Origin: Progne subis subis
Lineage: Eukaryota > Chordata > Aves > Passeriformes > Hirundinidae
NCBI GenBank assembly: GCA_022316685.1
Contig: JAKJHU010000107.1
Span: forward strand, 930,001-994,000
Length of the DNA: 64,000 nt
Reading direction: 5' to 3'
Part shown: piece by piece, positions 47,949 through 60,300 of the stretch
How positions within the stretch are numbered: the stretch's first letter is position 1
Layout of the letters: each line of letters begins with the position of its first letter
Notes under the pieces: generated by a model
Seen by the model: only the letters and a program-made list of their open reading frames with translations
Databases searched by the model: none
What the model was told of the DNA's origin: nothing
Translations under genes and position numbers: made by a program

Positions 47949-50900
47949 GTGTAAGTCATGGCCAAAACATTTATGCATACAGTGAAAATAAAATGAAAAA
48001 TAATCCATGGTCGAGTTATGAAAGGATGCAGATTTCATTTAACAAATTCAAAAGAGGTAGCTTGTTTAACTAAACTTTCAAGTGCATTCTTAACTGCTGT
48101 AAATTCCTTTTGTCTAACAAATTCTGTAGTACGTTATCTATAGGGTTTTCCTTTAATTTGTTATTGGGTTTTGTTTGTTTATTTTGACTCCTCTAGGAAA
48201 TTGCTGTAATTCTGTAGAAATGTAAAATGAAAATGCCAGAAAGGAGAGCTGCTGGGCGTCACAACTGTTGGTAAGTTGTCAGCATACTCTTTATATTACA
48301 TCCAATGATAACTGGTTTGATTGTCAACTTCTGTCTGATGTGTGTAATTGGCTTTTGACCCCAAGGTAGACAAACAGTTCTATATTTGTTCTTAAACTTG
48401 AGTTAATTTTTTTTTTTTTAATTTTATTTTTTTATTTTTTTATTTATTTGGACCTTTTCCCTTTTCTGCATGCTGGTGATAGTTTGGAGCATGGCTGTTA
48501 GTCCTATAAATTGCATTCAGGCATCTTAATTAAATACTCTTTTTGACATCATCTTTGCTTAGCAACATCCTTTCTGAGATATTCTGGGAAACTTAAATCT
48601 TGTGTGTAAAACAGTGCTCCTAAATCAAGGTATGTTGCCATATCCTGCTTGCTTCTTGCTTATGTTGTTTAATAGTTTTTATATGTCTTTGAGACAGAAA
48701 AATGAAGCCTTATACACCTATTCACCCCAGTTTATTGCACAACACAGTTACCAGTGAGACTCAGTCTTTGGAATATGGCTTACCATGCTGGTGCGGATTG
48801 TCAAAGTGAATAGTGTCTACATGGTTGTCATGGATCCAAGCAGCAAGTAGCTTTCACATTCCAAAATAACCTGGAATTTAAACAAAATCTTTAGGCTCTC
48901 AGCAGCTCATGTTAGCATTTTCCATTTCATTTAGTTGCTGAAAACATGCTATCTCAAAGTCATAAAACCAAAATGAAAATGAAATTATCTCAACCTGGTT
49001 TGGCATAGACCATAGGTGTGCTTCAGATCCCGGGTGTGTTTCCTGCTGAACAAAATTAACATTTTGACACTGTTATTTGAGCAGTTATTTCCCTAGTTAT
49101 GTTCATGTGCTGCTCTTGAATCTCTTTCTAGGCTTTTAGTTTTAGAAGTTGTGTTTGTCCTCCACTGGGAAAGGTGCATGGCATGCTGCATCCTCTGAGC
49201 AGGCTGGACAGTTGTCGCTCTGATCCAGCTATGGTCCTGGTCCATTAGGAGCTCCCTAATGGGGGCTTCTGAAACTTTAAAGCACCAGAAACAGCCTCTC
49301 TTAGTCTAACCTGTGAAGTTGATAAGTGCTTTTCATAAGAAAAGTCTCCCTCACCCTAAGGATCAAAGAGAACTAACATTTTTTACTCAAATAATACATG
49401 GCTTAACTCATTCTTTTTGGAAATCATATCTTGGTCTTCCAAACTGAGCTGAAGATGAGTTGGTTGTAGACACTAGGTGTTTTCATTTGTCGATAAAAAG
49501 TTAGAATTCTATGCTGTCCCCTAGAGTTTCACCAAATGCTTAGCTATCAACAGTGGTTTTAATTGCCCATTTAATTCAAATGCCCTAAGGTTTGCATTCC
49601 CCTCATAGCTTCCTTCCTTTCTCTAACAACCTTGGCCCTTGCACCTTTCTGGTACCATTCAAATATTTTCTCTGCTGCAAAGTCTGTTGTCCAAGAGCTT
49701 TTAGCTTTTTGGTGGGTCATTTTGATGAGTTCAATTCTTCATTGCAATTTAAATTTCAGTGGAACAAACCTCTGATTTCCATGCATTCTTTGTGATTGTG
49801 CCCATGTGTTTCACTATGATTGTTTACATATGATTGTATCAATGTGCTCTCACTGTATTTTGATAGTAAAACTGATTAATTTTGCTAGGCGAGGATTCAA
49901 AGCCTTTAAGATTCTGTTCTAAGTTCAAGAAAAGGAGCAGTTTTGTGAAATCAAAGCAGAATTTGAAAATCCTGAATTGTTTCTATGAATGCTTGGAATG
50001 AAGAAATAATCTTGCAACTCTCAAATCTTCCGATTGCACACTTCTCTCTTAGACTACAGTGATGAGAAGGTAATGTAGGTAACTGTAGTTGTCTTGGGTC
50101 TTGGTTCACTCGAGGAATTGAGGAGGAAGATAAATGAATAGTTTTCTTTGCAAAAAGTACATAGGAATTACAATCATATTGAGGTTATTTATTCTAGCAA
50201 ACTTTCTTGAATTTAATTTTTTTTTATTTATCAGTATGTGAGCTCTTGAATTCTGTCATCACGTTGCTCCTTGTAAATACCAAACTTGTCACCAACAACA
50301 TGAATGTAAGCAGGAAAGATGCCATGCACCAGTTAACATTTAATGAAGATTGTTTAACAATTCTTTGAAATCTGACCAATTTCTGTGATTTGTGAAGCAC
50401 CTCAGCAGTAACTGGAAAGGCTCAGGTTACTTCCTGAGTGGTAAAAACAAGCTGACAAAAGGAGAGATCTTGACTTCACAGCTGAAAATAGGCTTTTTGA
50501 AAGAGCTCTGTGGTCCTGCCAGTTTTACAGAGTTTTCTGGAGAATGAACATCTTTCTATTAGCTAAGGCACCTTGGGATAGTGTTGTCTGTTTAGTTGAT
50601 TCTGCAACCCATTATCATGTGCCCATTCATGCTTAGATAGAGGTTCTTAGTCATCTGTTAGTGAGGCCCTTTTGGGTCACTGGTAGAAGAATTTTATGTT
50701 CTGTTTGCTCCACCACTTTTATAGACCATGTTGGATACTTTTTATTTCTTCCTGGTAACTAGTGATCATGAGCTGTTTTAGATGGCAGTATCCTTGTTCC
50801 TGGCAGGCTTTCTGCTGTCTGGGCTGTGAATCACAACAAAATAAATTTGCCTTATGTTTTACAAAGTGTTGTACAGAATCATAAAATGATTGATTGAAGG

Positions 50901-52227
50901 GGAGATCCAGAGTTCTGGCCCAGCCTTTCACTCTGTCAATATAGATCAACATAGGTCTACAACATGGTATGAAACATATAACACTCTAGTTTAGCTCATT
51001 AATGCATGGGAAGCCTTGATCTTTTTGGCCACGTCTGCAGAAGCAGCATATGGCTCTTCTGGGCAGGTAGTGCAATGTCAACATAGTCTGTCTATGTTTA
51101 TATAGTTCTTTACTAGTAAAAATCTTGCAGGAGCCAAGGGTGAAAGTTCAGTACCCAAAATTTTCCACTTCTGTAGCAATTTCCTGTTCCTAGCCTGTGT
51201 GTTAAATATCTTCTGATTGCTTACCTCCCGCTTTCAGCCCCAAATGCTAGCAATCTGCCTCCTGTTTAAAGAACCTAGAAGAAGAAATAAACACACTGGT
51301 GTATTGATGTATATTTATATCTGCATATATCATTACATGAAATATAGAGACATTGATATTCCCTCTAAAAGGGTTTGTGGCAATTAACCTAAGTCTGGTA
51401 ATAGAGAATTTTTTTTTCTTACTGTAGATTACACCTACAGGTGCCACTTCCTCATTTTAGAGTTTTTGTTGTTAGGACAAGTAAAATAATTACTGGATAA
51501 GAAATGTTTTATGATTGGAACCTCTGACAGCTTTAACCTACAAGTTGACTGGGCAGGCACGGGGATGTTGAGGTACACAATTTCAGTAGACACTATTCAG
51601 CTAGCACTGAGAAACCATAACAGACAGTTCTCTTCATGGAACGTGTTATTTTTATTCCTTTGTAGAAACTGAGGATGTGCAGTCTTTTGTATATTTAAAA
51701 ATCTGAGAAATCAACCTCTCCAGATGCTTCAAAATTAATTAACGAGAGGGAGTGAGCAGAACCGGTTCCTGCAGCTGTCAGTGGCCATAAATCATCTGTT
51801 TTTACTTTCGAAGCAGGACAAGAGCATGAATTTAATTAATGGGTTTGATTTGCTCTGGAAACACACAGTAGAGAAATTGCCCTACGCACAGTTTTCACAG
51901 ATGCTGTAAACATATAAATGTTATTGTGTATTTACTCCTGAAGGCTTTCCCGCATCATTGTGCTAGATACAGTTGAATGCTTCAAGCAGGTGGCAAAGCA
52001 ATGACTGCAACAAATCCTTGTTCTTTGGACACCCAGATCAGAGGAGCAGCAGGTTAGCTCCTGTTTTTTTGGTTCCAGCTGACTTCTGCTTAACAAAGGC
52101 ATTAGTAATGACTGCTACAGAAAACTCCGGGGGTAAACAAAAGGAGTGGGATGGTCTGTTTTCCATGATTGGGAATTGAATTATAAAATGAAAAAATACC
52201 AAGTAGATTTTTTTCTGCTACTCTGGT

Positions 52228-52228
<1 letters not shown>

Positions 52229-52264
<36 letters not shown>

Positions 52265-52273
52265 GGAGGGGGG
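52229..52273 (+). repeat. Poly-A homopolymer (33 A) running into a G-tract
   Basis: 33 A at 52229-52261, followed by GGGGGAGGGGGG. It faces a 41-T run 600 bp away. Reading frames through it are artefacts. Confidence 0.93.
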
Positions 52274-52865
52274 AATCTCTTTAAAAAAATCCTGTCTCTG
52301 CAATGGATCACCAGGAATGTGTCTGCATTGTCTGATTTTTATTGTATTTTTAGTTCTACATTATTAAGTGCAAAGAGACACAGAAGGCTGGATCAGACCC
52401 CAATTCAGTGCTGTAGTCAGTACCAGGTACCTCAGAAGGAATTGTGCAAACAACCTTAGTATTATCAGGAGCTGGAATTACATAACATTTATATCACATC
52501 AATCAAGTGATTTAAGTCTCTTGTGTTTGAAGACTTACATTCTCCTAGAACATTTAACTTGTTAAAAGTTAAATTTGATTTTGTCATGTTCACTGTTGTG
52601 ATGCTGGATAATGTTTAGGCTTTTTTCTATGGAAACTCATTATGCTTTTTCTTTTTATAGATGGCAATTGCCCAGACTTGTTATGGTGGAGGAGGAATTT
52701 TGTTTGCCCCCGGGCTAGTTCCTTTTTTGACCTGACTGAATGTTCCCACTTATTTCTGTTGTTATGTAACAAGATGGCTACACTTTCCCTTTAGTCTGCA
52801 AAATGTAGGATTTCACTGTGTAGACAGCTAGAGGACTTAAAAAAATGTGTACTAAGAAATGTGGC

Positions 52866-52868
<3 letters not shown>

Positions 52869-52909
<41 letters not shown>
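52869..52909 (+). repeat. Poly-T homopolymer (41 T)
   Basis: 41 T flanked by CCCC and CCC. With the A-run at 52229 it makes a pair of complementary tracts. Confidence 0.93.
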
Positions 52910-54210
52910 CCCTTAAATAAGAGGGAGTCATTCAGAACAACATTATTTGAGGTCCTCTGCATGGATGGGACTTTTGTTTAGTGTGGATGTCTGATTATGT
53001 GGAGATAATCTCCAAGTAAATTGGAAGATAGTGGTTCTTTATTCAAATACTGAAAAATAAGCTTAAAATTACTGAAGAAATGGTTGAATATTGCTTTATA
53101 TGCTCTGTGCCCTGTGTTGCCTACAAGTGAGAAAGCATTCTGAAAACTATAGGTGCAGAATGGCATTCACCCTCCTAGAATTGCTTGAACCATGTGATGT
53201 TGTACTAAAAGTATCAGTTCTTGCTATTTTCTTGTTTTTGTTGTTGCTTAGAGAGTCTTCTAGGAAATGATGTTTCAAAAAGAACTGGGCTATTAAAATT
53301 CAGAGCAACACTGCCAGACCTGTGGTGAATGCATCCTGGAAGTTAAGATTTAGAGTGTTAGGAGTGTAAGCCACTGGACATTTGAATCCTCAAATCTTTC
53401 TTCCGTTCCCTATGATGCTTATATCCTGACAAGATCCATGCTCCTTGTTTTTTAAAAATTCATGTCAAAAATATCCCTGACAAATTTAAGTTAAAAAATG
53501 CTTCTTCTTTTCTACATTTAAATACTGAAACACACCTATAGCTGCACTGGCCAGACACTGACACCAGGAATTCCAGGAAATATTCACAACCAATGCCTGG
53601 TACTGAGCAACTAGTCTTTGTGGTTTTTTTATAAGAGAACATTTTTTCATCTAATTATAGAGTAAATATTTTACCTTTCTCTTCTGTATATAACATGGTC
53701 AATTGAAGATTTTGATATTTTAAAAAATTATTATTACAGCTATATCTGACAGCATTTTATAATGTAAAAAAAAAAAATAAAAAAAAAAAATTCATCATCC
53801 TTGATTTCATCAAACACAACTTTGTGTGAAGGCCATTTTGCATACCCTGAGGTCTTGTGTAGGGGTGATTGGAAAAGTAAATCGTCATCCCGTCTGCATA
53901 AGGCTGTTTCCAGTATAGGGAATATAGAAGAGGCTACTCCTTTTTGTCTAGGTTTGCAGCATGTATGAACTGTAATTTACTGCTCTTTAGCAATCACTGC
54001 TGTGTTCACCATGCCTTCTCCGTGGCAGTGGACCTTCATTCAAAGGAAAGAAACTTGTTTGGTCCTTAAGCTTGGTGAAGTTGGACTCTGAATCAATTGT
54101 ACTTGAGTGTTAAACTTGGCTCTGTATTGTTTTATTACTTGATTGCTGAAGCCTCTGTCAAATTAAAGGCAAGACCTTATCCACAATCACATGCCGAGTT
54201 TAGCTGTTCA

Positions 54211-54345
54211 CAGAATCATGGAATATTCTGAGTTGAAAGGGATCCACAAAGTTCATTGAGTCCAACTTTTACGTGAATGGCCCATCCAGGGACTGAACCC
54301 AGAGCCTTGGCAGTATTAGCACCATCCTGTATCCAGCTGAGCCTA
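54211..54345 (-). mobile_element. CR1 LINE 3'-end fragment, reversed
   Basis: 'cagaatcatggaatattctg', 'gagttgaaagggatccacaa', 'gttcattgagtccaactttt' and 'gaacccagagccttggc', the reverse complement of a CR1 tail. It is on the - strand and belongs to the same broad subfamily group as the copy at 44420. Confidence 0.88.
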
Positions 54346-57300
54346 TCTCAGCTGTCTCTACAACGTGCCAGGAGCTTTGTGGGGATGCGCTGGGGGAAAG
54401 GTTTGTTTTCAGCCTTCGTGCTGTAGGGGAAAACACTGAGGATCAGTGCCAGGGTGTAATGCTGTGGTGAGCAGTAGGAGGTGACTCTCACCATGCAGTA
54501 AGAGGTGACTTACAGCTGGGCAGAGCCAAGGATGTGCTGTAAGGCTGACCTCATGTTTCCCTGATGCTCTGCTCCCTGCAGGCCATCTCTGTAGACTTGC
54601 TGTGAATCTTCTCTTTGCTTGGCCTTACCGAGAAGGGTATTGTGTTGTCTATATTCTTATTAGCGGAGGGGAAGGGGAGATGTGTGCTGTAGATGTCTCT
54701 TTCCACTGCCTTTTTCATTAAAACTGTCTGATGTGGCGTGTACTACCTGATACAAATATAGCCATTTGATTAGCTAGTCTTGCCAGCTAATCTGAGTTGC
54801 AGGTATCTTGCTTAGGGCCTATTTCTGTAAACAGTATTCTCAGACACCCAGACATCTCTCAGTCTCTGACTGGTGCCAAACAATGTCTAATTTAGCTACA
54901 AAAATTAGTAAGGTTTCTGAAGAGTGTAATGTACTGTCAAAAGCACTTTTGTTGGCAAAGAGCCATGGGGAGCCACCTATAGAAATAGGGTCTCCCTCTC
55001 ATGTTTTTGAAGATGTGGAAATGGATGACATTAAATCATGGGCTATAATTTAGACTGTTTTTGCAGACTGATTCTGTAAGTAGAAAAATCCCTTCAGGAA
55101 ATACATTATGTCTATAATCCTGTCAGTCGGAAGATGAGAGAGTCAGTCAAAAACTAATTTACGCAAATGGCTTAATAGTAAAGGTTGTGCTAATAGAGGT
55201 AAGAAATTTAGCTGAAGTCTTTTGCTTAAGGCTGTGAAAATTGGGTGTCTTTGAAAAATGGTATTTCTTTTCCAGAAGATGTAGTAGAAAAATGTTCTGA
55301 GCTATAATTAGTTGAACATGATGCTTCTATTGCAACATTAGAAATAATTGTCATTACTTAAATTTGTGGTTGAAAGAATCCTAAAGTGCTTAGCATTTGG
55401 TTATATATTTGGATAATATATAACCCTTTAGGGCTCAGATTTCAGAGTGGGACTTGTTCATTATAATTTGTAATTGTGTGAATATTATATTGACACAATT
55501 AAAGAATGAGCCAATATGAAACAGAGGTGCAGATGACATTTTGAATCCTCAGAGCTAGGAAACACAGACTTGGGAGCAGGTTCTCCTCAACATTTTTGTT
55601 ATATGCATGTATATATGTATATAATCCTACTCCCTGTAGTTAGAGTGTGGAAAGTCCTACACTACCAAATTAATTTTTAATAATGTACATTCCTCTATAA
55701 AGATAAATGATTTACAGTGGCTGCTGCTTCTTCCTCCTGCTTTTGGTAGAGTGCACTCTTCTTTTGAGAATGAGTTTTTCTTGAGGGTGGAACCAGGTTT
55801 TGTCTTGTTTCAGAATTATGATACTGTTCCACTGATGAAGAGTGGAACAAAAGGATGGGCTCTTTTTCTACAGCTGACATACATTTAGGTAGCTCATCTT
55901 ACATCAGTAATTGATGTAATCAGCCCTTGCTAAAAATGACATATATCTTTGGTTTACTATTTGTTATGAAACACTTGCACTCTCAGTGTGAACGCTTCTG
56001 TCACATCTATGGGGTGGGGTTTGCAATTCAGGGGAATTTGGCTGACAACTTTCTGGTGTCTACATCAGAGCAGCAGGAGCACTTAGTCCTGGAGAGCCAG
56101 GACTGGAGAAGGTGTCAGTGAGGTGAAGCATTAATATGAGGCTTGCTTAATGCTTACTGCTTTTCCTGAAGTTCCCCAACCTTCCCAGTGTGGGAGGTGT
56201 AAAACTGTACCCAAAGGCCTGAAAACCCAACTGCCAAAGTAGTCAATAGCTCTGCCCTTTTCTCCTTCTGCTTTCTGTATGTGCAGAGACAGATGTGTCT
56301 GTGATGGGATGCCTCCTCTGGGTGAGAAACATAAGAGTTTTTCATTAATGTTCACATAAGCTGATTGCTGAAGCTAGCTTATCCTCATCCATTTGAAATT
56401 TCTAGCTTTAATGTTGGTATTATTTTCATCCTCCAGAAAAATTAAACCTCAGGGGGAGGCATCAGCAGTGAGTCCTCTAAGCAAAGCAGGAGTAGCAAAG
56501 ATGAAGGTTTTGAAAGTCATTTAGCAAAGTAGGTAGTAATGAAGATTTTCAAAATGAAAAGTTTCCTAATGTGGTCTCTAATGCCTTTACAAAGCAGGTA
56601 GCAAAGGTGTTTTTCAGACAAGATACTGCAATTCAATTAGACTGACCTAATTTTATTTCTTCTCTTTCTGCTACAGATTTCCACACTGATACAATTTAGC
56701 TTTCTTAAATTCATATTGTGGCTTGGAAGGGATTTGGGTACAGTACTGTTAATTGACAGAGTTTAAATACAGGAGATGTTCCCTAAAGTTTGCCTAATCT
56801 GTATGCTCATTTGAGCTAAAAAAACTTAAAAAGGACTTTTTTGATTTGTGCAGATGAAACTTTTTCTAAGGAAAGTAAGCATTGTTGCAGCCTAGGGTAA
56901 ATGCTACTGGGTATGACTTATGCAATATATATATAGTTTTTCAATTAGGAGTAAAGATTATAGGACCACTCTTCTATATTTATATCATTCTCTTTGTGCT
57001 GACTGCTCACAGTGACACACTAACTGGCACAAACTCTCACTAAACACCTATAAACCCAGTCGTGTGCATCACATCCCACAGTTAGTAGAATTGGTTATGC
57101 ATTTAAAGCAGCTTTATCTAGAAATAGAAATTCTTACTGGGCTTTCTTCAGCAGCTTCTGTTTTCTTTATTTAACCTAATGAAATGCTGTTTTAAAATGC
57201 ATTGATGACATCAACATTTGAATAAGATTAAGGAGTGATGGTTCAAGGTTCCAAGCCTTCGAAATAAATAAAAGTTCTTTTCAAAGCATGGAATTATTTT

Positions 57301-60300
57301 TTCTTGCAACCCATTCCTTAATATTAAAATCACTAATCCTATGAGACTGACAATCCAAACAGCTGTTTAAACATGAAACCTAATTTGGCCATTGAAATGG
57401 CGCTGCTGTGAAGCAAAATAAACTAATAAAGAATCCAGATTTAAATCAGTGCATCATTCTTTTGGACTTAATTGCTTCAGTTTCACTATGCTAGTACAAC
57501 CCCATCCTTTTCTTTTAGAGCTGTGAGTAGTACACTTGGTCTTTCCACAAGGTGCTTTGGTGATGGTTTTGCAGCTGAAGCAATGCTACTGTGGCATTTA
57601 ATACAGGCTAGGTTGTCACATTTCCAGTGCCAAGAGACCCTTGCCATGTGCTGGTGTGGGACTGCCTTCCTTGGCAGGTGTTGGTATGTACTTGCAATAT
57701 CCATATGCAGGATTGAAACCAAAGGGATAGTTTAAATGGTGGGAGACATCCTCCCTGTTTGCAGTCATTGTTCACTTCATATGTAAAGAAGGTTTGAAAT
57801 TTAGGTAATTATTTCTCTGTTTAGTTTTAACTTACTAACTGGTGTCATTTGCATATAGTCTAGGGGTTTTAAGCAGACAACGCAATGCAAAAGTTATTAT
57901 TACTCAATATTTCTTTTGATTTTACATTCAAAATGCTATGTATCACATCTTGAATGAGCTTTATTGAAATTTTGAAGTTGCTGAGGATAGATAAGTCTAG
58001 CAAATACTTCCTTTTTCTGTAATGCAGTCAAAGATGACTGATACTAGTCCTTCAGTCATGTGATTTCATTCCTTCAATGGATGTTTCCTCAGCTTTGATG
58101 ATACCTATTTTTTAATGTTAAAATCAGTTAACATCCTGGAGTTCAATTATACATACCAAAGCAAGTAATGATGCAGTGCTTTTCTTTTATAAACCACTTC
58201 TAATGGAGGGCCTAAGTGATTTACGGGAACTAATAAGAAATAGTACCTCCAGCAATAATAAATAAATATTGCCAATATTCCAATAAAAAATCCTCAATTT
58301 TTTTTTTTTTTAATGTATTTTTTTTTTTCCGTCTCAGCTGTTTAAACTCCTTCTCAAGTTTTGTTGACAGGGGATGCTTGCGTGGACCAGGGACCGGCGC
58401 CTGTAAGGGTCTGTGCTGTCTCTTGCAGCGTTCTATGTCTTTTATTGTGGTGATTCACCATATATACTTCCCAGATTTTGACATCTAGAGGCATTCCTAT
58501 TTATTATATATATTTTTTTCAAATGGCATGTGTTAATAAGGAGTAGGGACAGGTAAGTGATTTACAGAAGCTACAAAGATGTAACTTTGTTCTGGTTGAG
58601 AAAATATAATTTTCTTGTGGTTTCTTTTTAAAATTTTTGGTGAAAAGGCTATTTCCCCTTTAACTTTATAGCATGATCCTTGTGATAGTCTTTACCTATT
58701 TGAGAGAGCCTTGAGGTTCTTGGGTCACTGGAAAAAATATTAGGGCCTAGTTTTTGTGCTCCTTCCCAGTTTGATATCCAAAGAACTGGGCTGCTGTCCC
58801 AATTTAGATCACAGTGCTGGAAAAGATGAGATGGTGAAGAGACAGGAAAGTGGTTGAGTTACTAATGGAGACCCAGATACCTGCTAGATTCTATCAAATC
58901 TTGCCTTGTTCATGTCAAAAAGACATCAGAATTTATTTCAGCTAGGATGGACAGGCAAATCTGCATAAAAATGTAGTCAGTGCTCTCCTAACCCTTCTGC
59001 TATCTGATCAAGTTTCAGTCTGCACATCTTATTGTGATGAGGAAGAGGTCTGAAGGAATAAGATATCTTTGTCCTTTACAGGAAGGGCCTTTTCACACTG
59101 TGCGGCATATTACCTCCTGAAATCCTTTAATTGTATCAAGCTGTATGTTTTTATTTTCTCTGTAGCAAAATGTTCTTGCAAAAGTGACTTATGCAATAAT
59201 TGCTGTGAAGTTTCCTGTCACCATTAAATTTATGTGATGCTGAACTGCTGCTAAGAGTCTGCCCTCTCCTCATCTATTCCTTGTGCTGTATGCATTCAAC
59301 AGGAAAAAGTGAATTTGAAACTTCACAATGAACAATAATGCTGAAAAAACCGCCAGTCTGCTGTGGCTAGAGTTTAACCCGAGTTCATAAGGCGAGAGCC
59401 TGTGGTCAGAGGCCTTGACACCTGCAGAAGCCATTGCATTGCCCAGAGACAGGCTGGAGCTGAGGTGTCTCTGAGGTGTCTCCCTGGCTCTGAGTGCAGC
59501 ACTGAAATGACCCCTGGCAAAAGGGAGGAGTCTCACCCCGGAGGTGAGACAGAGAGACAGCTCTCTGCTGATTTCCTCCTTTCTTCCTTTAACAAAGGTT
59601 ATGTGTGCTAGTCAATTCCTTATTCAGATGGTGTTTAATAGCCAAAAACCAGCATGGGAATTTGCAAAACAGGCCTGTGGCTTAATCTGCAGTACCTGTA
59701 CTTGTGACATGATGTTAAACCACCAGCATTGCTAAAGCCTGAGAGGAGAGAGAAAATCCTTCACTACTGTTACCTCTGGAAAGCAGCCCTCTGCATGTGC
59801 TGCAGTACAAAAGGAACAAAGCTTGGCTAGGTCAAGCTATATTGAAACATCTGTTGATTGGGGCTTTTTTATTTTATTTTATTTTTTTTTTCCCATTTGT
59901 TACCTTTTCAGATAGTAGAAAGTTTTTCAGATGTGAAAGTGTGGAAACTTGAGAAATGATGTGTCACATAGGCAAAGCCTAAGAAGAAGGAAGCAGGTGG
60001 CAAACATTAATATGAGAGCAATTAGCTGTGTGTTTTGGGTGGAGCAATGATCGGGGAGAACAGCTTTGTGATTAACAGACCTGACTAACTCCCAACAGTC
60101 TGGTTGTGCTTCCTGCTGGCACTGCCTGCCTGTGCTCTCTGTTGTTCTAGATGTGGGTACACTGCAGGAGTGGTCCATGGGACGCAGCTCTGGTCCAGCT
60201 CCAGCTGCAGTCAAGTGCCATTCCATAGCAGAACAATTCACAATTCCCTGCCTAGCCATATGGGATATTAGTTTTTTTATGCATGAGACACTGCCTAGCA

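Noticed and set aside
50875..50940. Possible reversed CR1 end (cagaatcataaaatgattg...)
   Set aside because: Only the first 20 bases resemble CR1; the 'ggttggaaggg' core is not preserved, so it was left out.
52102..52367. Poly-Lys and poly-Phe frames
   Set aside because: They read through the 33-A homopolymer.
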